Assembly (NCBI GenBank): GCA_035693105.1
Contig: DASSHC010000248.1
Location: forward strand, 1-11,009
Length of the DNA: 11,009 nt
Direction of reading: 5' to 3'
DNA from: DASSHC01 sp035693105
Lineage (GTDB): Bacteria; Chloroflexota; Chloroflexia; Thermomicrobiales; Thermomicrobiaceae
The position numbers and the translations under genes are program-made. Numbering within the stretch: the first letter of the stretch is position 1; each line of letters opens with the position of its first letter. Below, in pieces: positions 5,925 to 11,009 of this stretch. Under the pieces are notes generated by a model that was not told the DNA's origin, did no database searches, and was given only the letters and a program-made list of their open reading frames with translations.

Positions 5925-6602
5925 CTACCCCGGCAGCGAGCCGCTGGGCGGTTGCTTCTCGGGGTCGCGGCGCCACTGAAGGTAGGAGTAGACCACCAGC
6001 ACCAGCGTCACGACGACCAGCAGGCCGATGAGCAGCGGGAAGATCGCGGCGCTGGAGATCAGGCCGGCCACCAGCAGCGCCGCCCCGGCCAGCACGAAGA
6101 GGTAGCCGCCCAGGCGGTGGGTTCGCACCCAGGAGCGCTTGCTGGAGAGGGTCCAGGGTGTGCGAATACCGACGAACCAGTTGGGCCGCAGCTTGCCCAG
6201 CACGCTGCCGATGGCGATGAAGAGCAGCCCGACCAACACGGTGATGACGCGCGCGATGTCGAGCTGAATGCCGTGAATCCAGAGGATGGTGACGCCGTAG
6301 ATCGCCGCCAGCAGCACGATCACCGCGCTGCGAATGAGCGTGTAGGCCCCGGCGAAGTTGCGGTAGTTGGCGCGGCCGGGGTCGAGCAGCGGCAGCAGCA
6401 GAAAGAGCGCTTCGAGGCCGAGCGTGATCAGCGGCAGCAGCAGCAGCCCGGTAAACTTGCCGCCGTAGCCGTCAACCTGGCCGTGGATATTCCAGTGGGT
6501 CGGGATGCGGTCGGGCGCCGATGACCAGGTGACGGCGGCCAGCACGAACATCGCCGCGATCAGCACCAGCCGCGGCAGCTCACTGCGGAGAGTGATCTTC
6601 AT
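5925..6602 (-). CDS. SdpI-family integral membrane protein
   Basis: The 225-residue protein has about six hydrophobic segments (roughly 11-27, 51-72, 87-108, 117-136, 164-183, 187-207). After the first comes the DUF1648 motif PTHWNIHGQVDGYGGK (34-49), and between the fourth and fifth the SdpI-type stretch LRPNWFVGIRTPWTL (138-152). In Bacillus, SdpI gives immunity to the killing peptide SdpC and sequesters the repressor SdpR when bound to toxin. I see no sdpC-like gene here, and SdpI proteins are widespread without toxin partners, so an envelope-stress or bacteriocin-defence role is only inference. Start: ATG at 6602 follows AAGGAG at about four bases. It overlaps the 3' end of the ArsR-type gene by 23 bases, implying translational coupling. 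Confidence 0.9.
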   Translation of the reverse strand: MKITLRSELPRLVLIAAMFVLAAVTWSSAPDRIPTHWNIHGQVDGYGGKFTGLLLLPLITLGLEALFLLLPLLDPGRANYRNFAGAYTLIRSAVIVLLAAIYGVTILWIHGIQLDIARVITVLVGLLFIAIGSVLGKLRPNWFVGIRTPWTLSSKRSWVRTHRLGGYLFVLAGAALLVAGLISSAAIFPLLIGLLVVVTLVLVVYSYLQWRRDPEKQPPSGSLPG

Positions 6603-6879
6603 GGCGCGCTCCTTCCCGGGCACCGACACCCAGCAGCTCCAGTACGGCCGCCAGCAACTCTTCGTAGACCGCGAGGTTGAGGCTGTAGACGATCGTCGTT
6701 CCCTGCCGCTCGGTCACGACCAGCCCCGCCTCGCGCAGCACGCTCAGGTGGCCCGAGAGAGTGGAGCGCGCCACCGCGAAGCGCTCGGCCAGCTCGCCGG
6801 CGCTGAAGTCGCGCTCGCGCAGCAGGCGCAAGATCGCCCGCCGCTTGGGATCGCTCAACGCCCGGAAGACCGCATCCAC
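6580..6879 (-). CDS. ArsR/SdpR-type winged-helix autorepressor
   Basis: The 99-residue protein starts with VFRALSDPKRRAILRLL (4-20), typical of the SdpR branch of ArsR repressors. A helix-turn-helix follows around 25-50 (FSAGELAERFAVARSTLSGH), then a wing with TERQGTTIVYSL (56-67). It has no cysteines and lacks the ELCVC metal site, so it probably does not sense metals; in the known sdpRI operon the signal comes through SdpI at the membrane. The open frame extends upstream to 7170, but that part crosses the predicted promoter and operator. GTG at 6879 gives the family's usual N-terminus, although its ribosome binding site is weak (GGGGG about 13 bases upstream). It is the first gene of an arsR-sdpI operon. 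Confidence 0.85.
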   Translation of the reverse strand: MDAVFRALSDPKRRAILRLLRERDFSAGELAERFAVARSTLSGHLSVLREAGLVVTERQGTTIVYSLNLAVYEELLAAVLELLGVGAREGARHEDHSPQ

Positions 6880-6918
6880 CTGTTCACCGCTGCCCCCGCG
6901 CGCATCGTCGCGCGCTCG

Positions 6919-6940
6919 TATTTCGGCCGATACCGAAATA
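6919..6940. promoter_or_regulatory. Palindromic operator, probably for the ArsR/SdpR-type repressor
   Basis: TATTTCGG (6919-6926) and CCGAAATA (6933-6940) form a perfect 8-bp dyad with a six-base spacer, 22 bases overall and AT-rich for this DNA. It lies directly downstream of the predicted -10 box on the minus strand, covering the likely transcription start, and ends 39 bases before the repressor start codon. This is where an autorepressor would bind. Confidence 0.7.
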
Positions 6941-6969
6941 AGTATAACCGAGCCGGGATACCGTGCCAC
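6941..6969 (-). promoter_or_regulatory. Predicted promoter of the arsR-sdpI operon
   Basis: On the minus strand GTGGCA (6964-6969, four of six to TTGACA) is followed after 17 bases by TATACT (6941-6946, five of six to TATAAT). The transcript would start near 6934, inside the palindrome. This supports the short GTG start for the repressor rather than the longer frame. Confidence 0.6.
6943..6948 (+). promoter_or_regulatory. Possible -10 box for the GAF kinase gene
   Basis: TATAAC on the plus strand (five of six) overlaps the minus-strand TATACT, so the same few bases could serve both directions. Its -35 position falls in the repressor palindrome and has no good TTGACA match. If used, the kinase mRNA would have a leader of about 170 bases. 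Confidence 0.3.
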
Positions 6970-7126
6970 TCGTCGCTGTGGCATCCTGTACCAATGGACA
7001 GGGCGCGACTGTGCGCAGGGTCGATTCGTGCGCACCGCGAAATGCAAATACTCAAAACAGAGGGAACGGCAAGTGGGTGCCGTCTGGGGAGTACGAACAC
7101 GAGCCTGCTGGGGGTCGGTGGAGAGC

Positions 7127-9760
7127 ATGATGACGCGTGACAGTATCGAGAGCGCACAGTACCAGGTCACGGGGGTGATCCTCGCCCATATCGAGGAGAT
7201 TGGGAGCCTCTGGAAGAGGCTCCTCGGCTATCAGCCGGAAACCCCCGGGGCGGCCGCGGTCGACGCCCTCGCCGACCGCTCGCTGCTCGCCTTCGCCACC
7301 TACCTGCGCGGCGACGACAGCGGGCGCGCGCTCCTCTCCCAGCAGTGGCTGGCGCTGCGGCCCGACCAGCGCATGGCGGCCGACGCCGTGACGGCCATGA
7401 GCCTCTTCCCCGAGGCCGTGCGCCAGGTGCTCGCCGGCCTGCCGGAGCTGCCGCTGCCGCTCCCCGAGATTCTGGCTTCCGCGCGCGAGTTCGTGCTGCG
7501 CACTACCACCGCCGTCCTGCAGTCGATCGATCTGGAGCCGAGCGAGGCCCGCTGGGAGGAGGCGGCGCGCGAGCTGGAGGAGCAGCGCGAGCGGCGCGTG
7601 GCGCGGCTCGGCGTGCTGACCGAGATCGCGCGCGCCGTCAACACCAGCGACGACCTCGACAGCCTCTTCGAGCAGGTCCACGAGCTCTGCTCGCGCGTCA
7701 TCCCCGGCCACAACTTTTTGATCTCGTTCTACGACGCCCCGAGCGCCAATCTCTCGCCGCGCCTCATGTACTACCAGGGCACCCGCCGCCCCGAGCTGGA
7801 GCGGCAGCCACGCCCGGCCGGGCTTATCCGGGTGATGGCCGAGACGCAGCAGCCCCTGGCGGTGGTGGACTACGTGGCCGCCTGCGCCGAGCACGGCGTC
7901 CAGCCCGACCCCATGGTGCTCCAGAGCCCGCAGCCGCTGCACTTCATGGCGGCCCCGATGATCCAGGCCGGCCAGACCGTCGGCGTCATTGCCTGCTTCT
8001 CCCCGCATCTCCCTTTCCAGCCGGAGGATCTCGAGCTGCTCGCCGCCGCCGCACGGCAGACCGCGATCGCGCTGGAGATCCGGCGGCTGATCCGGGCCGA
8101 GCGCAAGCGGGTCAACCAGTTGCGGGCGATCAACCAGCTCGCGCGCGAGATTCTGGCGCGGCACGACGCGCCGACGCTCTTGCAGTCTGCCGCCGACCTG
8201 GTCCACGAACTCTTCGGCTACAACCTGGTGACGATCCTGCTGCGCGATGCCGGCGACGCCCTGGTGCTGCGCGCCAGCGCGCCCCGTCCCGGCGATGTCG
8301 CGCCCGCCGCGCTGCGGCTGCCGGTCGATGAGCACAGCATCGTCGGCGGCGTGGCCGTCACGGGGGCAGCGACGCTGGTGGGCGATGTCGCCGTCGATCC
8401 GCGCTATTTGGTGACGCCGCAGACCAGCGGCACGCGCTCGGAGCTGGCGGTACCGCTGGCGCGCGATGGCCGGGTGCTCGGCGTGCTAGACGTGCAGAGC
8501 CCCGAGCTGCACGCCTTCGACCGCCACGATCTCACCACCCTGGCCACCATCGCCGACCAGATCGTGGTGGCGATGCAGAACGCCGAGCTGCTGCAAGACG
8601 AGCGCGAGCGCAGCCGGGCGCTGGCGCTGATGCTCAACACCACCCGCGCCGCCGGCTCCAGCCTGATCACCGACGAGGTGCTCGAACACCTGGCGGGCGG
8701 CATCGTCGATGCCGCCGCGGCCCGCGCTTGCGCCATCTATATCTTCGATCCCGAGAGCCAGAGCTTTTCTCCGGCCACCGTCGTCGGCGACTGGACTCTG
8801 GGACGCCCCACCTTTACCGTCGAGCGCAACCCCTTCCTGCAGCGTCTCCTCAGCCAGCAGCAGCCCTTCGCCTGCTGCACGTTGGGCGCCTTCGCCGAGC
8901 GGAGCGATTGCGACTGCCATGGCGCGCCGCTGCTGCTGGTGCCGCTGATCGCGCGGGGGCAGATGCTGGGACTGGCGCTGGTGGTGTCGGCCGACGAGCA
9001 CGATTTCAGCCCGGAGACCGTGCGGCTGGTGCAGGGCGTGGCCGACTCCGCCGCGCTGACCGTCGAGAACGCGCGGCTCTACGCCCGTTCGCAGGGGCTG
9101 ACGATCGCCGAGGAGCGCGGACGGCTGGCGCAGGAGATCCACGACGGGCTGGCCCAAGGCCTGACCGCCATCTCGCTGCAGCTCGATCTGGCCGACACGT
9201 TCCTGCCGACCAAGCCGGCCAAGGCGTTGGAGAAGGTGCGCCGCGCGCTGGAGCTGACGCGCGAGAACCTGGAGGACGCCCGGCGTTCGGTGCTCGATCT
9301 GAGCGCCTCGCGGCTGCACGAGGTTCCCTTGCCGGAGGCGCTGCGCCGCCTGGCGCTGGGCAGCAGCCGGGCCGCCGGCGTGCCGGTCGATGTCTTCACC
9401 GAAGGGCTGGCCGGGCGGCTCTCGGCGCGGGTCGAGACCGGGCTCTACCGCATCGCCGAGGAGGCGCTGGAGAATATTCGCCGCCACGCCGGGGCGCACG
9501 CGGTGCGCCTGACGCTGCAGGCCAGCGAGGGCGTGGTGCGCCTGACGATCGAGGACGATGGGGTCGGTTTCGATCCCAGCCAGACGGCACGCTCGCTGCG
9601 GCCGGGGAGCGGCTTCGGCCTGGTGGGCATCCGCGAGCGGGCCCGGCTGCTCAAGGGCCGGCTGGAGCTGGAGAGCGCCGCCGGGGCCGGCACGCGCCTG
9701 GTTGTTACGGTTCCCTATGAAGCAAGTCGTCGATCAGGAAAGATGGAGAAAGAGGCATGA
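7127..9760 (+). CDS. Cytoplasmic triple-GAF sensor histidine kinase, NarL-partner (HisKA_3) type
   Basis: The 877-residue protein has no membrane segment. Residues 1-135 form a helical N-terminal region I do not recognise. A charged coiled coil (about 138-165, EELEEQRERR-like) leads into GAF1 (about 165-320). GAF2 spans about 338-485 and GAF3 about 500-645, each joined by signalling helices such as RLIRAERKRVNQLRAINQLA and ELLQDERERSRAL. The HisKA_3 segment QEIHDGLAQGL has the phospho-acceptor H672. The ATPase domain has an N-box EEALENIRRHA (N783), DDGVGF (810-815) and GSGFGLVGIRERA (827-839). GAF3 carries C583, C584, C595, C597 and H598, a possible metal or Fe-S ligand set. ATG at 7127 is followed at once by ATG at 7130, and GGAG at 7120-7123 suits the second slightly better. 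The ATGA overlap with the response regulator couples their translation. Confidence 0.9.
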   Translation: MMTRDSIESAQYQVTGVILAHIEEIGSLWKRLLGYQPETPGAAAVDALADRSLLAFATYLRGDDSGRALLSQQWLALRPDQRMAADAVTAMSLFPEAVRQVLAGLPELPLPLPEILASAREFVLRTTTAVLQSIDLEPSEARWEEAARELEEQRERRVARLGVLTEIARAVNTSDDLDSLFEQVHELCSRVIPGHNFLISFYDAPSANLSPRLMYYQGTRRPELERQPRPAGLIRVMAETQQPLAVVDYVAACAEHGVQPDPMVLQSPQPLHFMAAPMIQAGQTVGVIACFSPHLPFQPEDLELLAAAARQTAIALEIRRLIRAERKRVNQLRAINQLAREILARHDAPTLLQSAADLVHELFGYNLVTILLRDAGDALVLRASAPRPGDVAPAALRLPVDEHSIVGGVAVTGAATLVGDVAVDPRYLVTPQTSGTRSELAVPLARDGRVLGVLDVQSPELHAFDRHDLTTLATIADQIVVAMQNAELLQDERERSRALALMLNTTRAAGSSLITDEVLEHLAGGIVDAAAARACAIYIFDPESQSFSPATVVGDWTLGRPTFTVERNPFLQRLLSQQQPFACCTLGAFAERSDCDCHGAPLLLVPLIARGQMLGLALVVSADEHDFSPETVRLVQGVADSAALTVENARLYARSQGLTIAEERGRLAQEIHDGLAQGLTAISLQLDLADTFLPTKPAKALEKVRRALELTRENLEDARRSVLDLSASRLHEVPLPEALRRLALGSSRAAGVPVDVFTEGLAGRLSARVETGLYRIAEEALENIRRHAGAHAVRLTLQASEGVVRLTIEDDGVGFDPSQTARSLRPGSGFGLVGIRERARLLKGRLELESAAGAGTRLVVTVPYEASRRSGKMEKEA

Positions 9761-10395
9761 TCCGTATTCTGGTGGTGGATGACCACCCGATCGTCCGGGA
9801 GGGGCTGGTGGCGGTGCTCGACGCCCAGGACGACATGACGGTGGTCGGCGAGGCCAGCGACGGCGAGCAGGCGCTGCGCATCTACAAAGCGGCCCGCCCC
9901 GACGTGGTGCTGATGGACCTGGCGATGCCGCAGCTCGACGGCGTCGAGGCGATCGAGGCGATTCGCGCCTTCGACCCCGACGCCCGCGTGGTGGTGCTGA
10001 CCGCCTACGACACCGACGAGCGCATCCTGCGCGCGGTCGAGGCCGGCGCGCGGGGCTACCTGCTCAAGGGCGCGCCGCGCGACGAGATCTACCGTGCGGT
10101 GCGGGTGGTCAATCTGGGCGGCTCGCTGCTGGAGCCGGGGATCGCCGGCAAGCTCCTCAACCGGGTGGGCGACATCCTGCGGGGCGAGATCCCCGAGGAG
10201 GAGCTGACGCCGCGCGAGAAGGACGTGCTGAACTTGATGGCGCGCGGCTACCGCAACAAGGAGATCGCCCACGATCTGCACATCACCGAGCGTACGGTGA
10301 AGTTCCACGCCAACGCCATCTATCGCAAGCTCGACGTCGGCGGGCGCACCGAGGCCGTGAGCAAGGCGCTGCAGCGGGGTATGGTCAAGAGCTAA
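9757..10395 (+). CDS. NarL/FixJ-family response regulator
   Basis: The 212-residue protein has a receiver domain (1-120) and a LuxR-type DNA-binding domain (about 147-205). Receiver landmarks are the acidic pair D8/D9, the phospho-acceptor D54 in VVLMDLAMP, T82 in VVLTAYD and K104 in GYLLKGAP. The C-terminal LTPREKDVLNLMARGYRNKE and ITERTVKFHANAIYRKL segments are the LuxR helix-turn-helix. All phosphorylation residues are intact. It overlaps the last codon of the GAF kinase by ATGA, so it is almost certainly that kinase's partner. Target genes cannot be read from the window; nearby promoters, including the Lrp-type gene downstream, are plausible but unproven. Confidence 0.95.
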   Translation: MIRILVVDDHPIVREGLVAVLDAQDDMTVVGEASDGEQALRIYKAARPDVVLMDLAMPQLDGVEAIEAIRAFDPDARVVVLTAYDTDERILRAVEAGARGYLLKGAPRDEIYRAVRVVNLGGSLLEPGIAGKLLNRVGDILRGEIPEEELTPREKDVLNLMARGYRNKEIAHDLHITERTVKFHANAIYRKLDVGGRTEAVSKALQRGMVKS

Positions 10396-10407
10396 GTACC
10401 AATTCCG

Positions 10408-10430
10408 GGCGGAGCCCCCGCCGTTGTACT
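10408..10430 (+). terminator. Probable terminator after the two-component operon
   Basis: GGCGG (10408-10412) and CCGCC (10418-10422) form a 5-bp GC stem with loop AGCCC, starting 13 bases after the response regulator stop. It is followed by GTTGTACT, moderately T-rich for this DNA. It is short but well placed. Confidence 0.45.
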
Positions 10431-10473
10431 TCCCTGCGAATCCGGTAGTGTACACTTGTGGGCAGATCGCATT

Positions 10474-10540
10474 CCATCGGCGCGATGGTCTGTGATTGCG
10501 CAGGAATCGGCCGCCGTGCGGCCGAATATAAGCGTTCGGC
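10474..10540. repeat. Cluster of three dyads upstream of the Lrp-type gene
   Basis: CCATCG (10474-10479) pairs with CGATGG (10483-10488). TCGGCCG (10507-10513) pairs with CGGCCGA (10519-10525). GCCGAA (10521-10526) pairs with TTCGGC (10535-10540). The last two share 10521-10525, so only one can form at a time. The spacer of the third holds TATAAG (10527-10532), a five-of-six -10 match, so these may be operator sites around a promoter or alternative RNA folds. Confidence 0.4.
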
Positions 10541-10574
10541 GCGTGCCGCTATCAGACTGTCCAGGTGAATCCTG

Positions 10575-10600
10575 CCCACGGCCCCCGCGCCGTGGGTTTG
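10575..10600 (+). terminator. Hairpin in the leader of the Lrp-type gene
   Basis: CCCACGGC (10575-10582) and GCCGTGGG (10589-10596) form a perfect 8-bp stem with a six-base loop, followed by TTTG. It sits about 40 bases before the Lrp-type start codon. It could be a terminator of upstream transcription or an attenuator, or an Lrp-type autoregulatory site; the sequence does not decide. Confidence 0.45.
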
Positions 10601-10637
10601 ACGCGATGTGGTTCTAGGAGAGGAGCGTGATCCCGAC

Positions 10638-11009
10638 ATGACAGCCGTTCAGAGTTCACGACGGACCCGGATGCTGCAGCCGGATGAGCTGGATCGCCAG
10701 ATCATTCGCTTGCTGCGGGCGGACGGCCGTCGGAGCAACCGTGAGATCGCGCGCCGGTTAGAGGTGCCGGAGGCGACGATCCGCTATCGCGTGCGGCGCT
10801 TGATCGAGAGCGGCATCCTGAAGATCACCGCCTCGGTCGATCCCGAGCACCTCGGCTACGCCCTGACCGCCATGATCAGCGTGCAGGTCGAGCCGGAGCG
10901 CATCGGCGAGGCCTCGCAGGAGATCGCGGCGATGCCGGAGGTGATGTGGACGGCGATCACCGCCGGCGCCCACGACGTGATGCTGATGGCCTCGTTCCGC
11001 AACCAGGAC
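10638..11009 (+). CDS. Lrp/AsnC-family transcriptional regulator, N-terminal part
   Basis: The right edge cuts this gene after 124 codons. The start of the fold is typical: ELDRQIIRLLRADGRRSNRE (17-36) and IARRLEVPEATIRYRVRRL (37-55) form the winged helix-turn-helix, and SGILKITASVDPEHLGY (58-74) is the hinge. The RAM effector-binding domain begins at about 75 and includes TAGAHDVMLMASF (108-120). Family members sense amino acids and often control their own and adjacent genes. A full-length protein would be about 150-170 residues, so only the end is missing. The ATG at 10638 is twelve bases after AGGAGAGGAG (10616-10625), somewhat far; the in-frame ATG at codon 12 (10671) would also keep the whole fold. 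Confidence 0.9.
   Translation, partial: MTAVQSSRRTRMLQPDELDRQIIRLLRADGRRSNREIARRLEVPEATIRYRVRRLIESGILKITASVDPEHLGYALTAMISVQVEPERIGEASQEIAAMPEVMWTAITAGAHDVMLMASFRNQD

Noticed and set aside
7011..7034. GTGCGCA direct repeat (7011-7017 and 7028-7034) upstream of the kinase
   Set aside because: Only seven bases and GC-rich, so chance is likely; spacing of 17 bases is suggestive but no promoter element fits it.
6761..7126. Longer N-terminus of the kinase
   Set aside because: The extension runs antisense to the repressor gene and through the promoter region; the double ATG at 7127/7130 has a nearby GGAG site.
6880..7170. Longer N-terminus of the ArsR/SdpR-type protein
   Set aside because: It would translate through the predicted promoter and operator, and the family N-terminus matches the GTG at 6879.
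7052..8335. A 427-codon minus-strand frame opposite the kinase
   Set aside because: It is low-complexity H/R/G/A/E-rich and lies wholly opposite the N-terminal domain and GAF1/GAF2. The kinase reading is supported by domain motifs.
1..11009. CRISPR arrays, tRNA or rRNA genes, insertion sequences, phage or defence islands
   Set aside because: No regular repeat-spacer pattern, no tRNA-like cloverleaf noticed, no transposase or integrase motifs; the region reads as ordinary chromosome.

Overview
The window is 11 kb of dense, very GC-rich bacterial DNA with strong G/C third-position use. Long spurious antisense reading frames are common as a result. Gene content is chromosomal and housekeeping or regulatory in kind: DNA repair, a small F420-type oxidoreductase, a GAF-rich two-component kinase and an Lrp-type regulator. 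I see no transposase, integrase, tRNA, rRNA, CRISPR array or phage gene. The mix (deazaflavin-dependent reductase, multi-GAF NarL-type kinase, secreted BNR propeller, frequent GTG/TTG starts) fits a high-GC Chloroflexota such as Thermomicrobia/Sphaerobacter relatives, with Actinomycetota as the alternative. This assignment is inference, not proof.

Layout. 2-439 (+): C-terminal part of a winged-helix protein of the AlkZ/YcaQ-like family, cut by the left edge. 440-605: gap with two TTGACA boxes and a strong ribosome binding site. 606-2183 (+): secreted BNR/Asp-box beta-propeller (sialidase-like). 2184-2601: gene-free, rich in hairpins. 2602-3363 (-): creatininase-family amidohydrolase. It is divergent from a + strand pair, a nitroreductase (3485-4051) and a deazaflavin-dependent reductase (4081-4446). 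4461-5147 (-): endonuclease III with its 4Fe-4S motif. It is divergent from 5235-5921 (+), endonuclease V, across an 87-bp gap holding a nested palindrome. 5925-6602 (-): SdpI-family membrane protein, overlapped by its probable regulator, an SdpR-type ArsR repressor (6580-6879). 7127-9760 (+): 877-residue cytoplasmic histidine kinase with three predicted GAF domains, overlapping by ATGA a NarL-type response regulator (9757-10395). 10396-10637: terminator-like hairpin and several dyads. 10638-11009 (+): Lrp/AsnC regulator, cut by the right edge.

How the genes work together. Three regulatory or repair units are readable. (1) arsR-sdpI is a two-gene autoregulated operon: a 22-bp palindrome lies just downstream of a good -10 box and upstream of the repressor start. 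(2) The GAF kinase and NarL-type regulator form a translationally coupled two-component system. Its third GAF domain carries a Cys-rich C-C...C-D-C-H cluster that could bind a metal or Fe-S cluster. (3) Endonucleases III and V form a divergent base-damage repair pair (oxidised pyrimidines and deaminated inosine). The clearest novelty candidates are the Cys-rich GAF sensor, the compact arsR-sdpI / kinase control region, the nested palindrome between the two nuclease genes, and the overlapping dyads before the Lrp gene. I did not find a clearly new multi-gene system.
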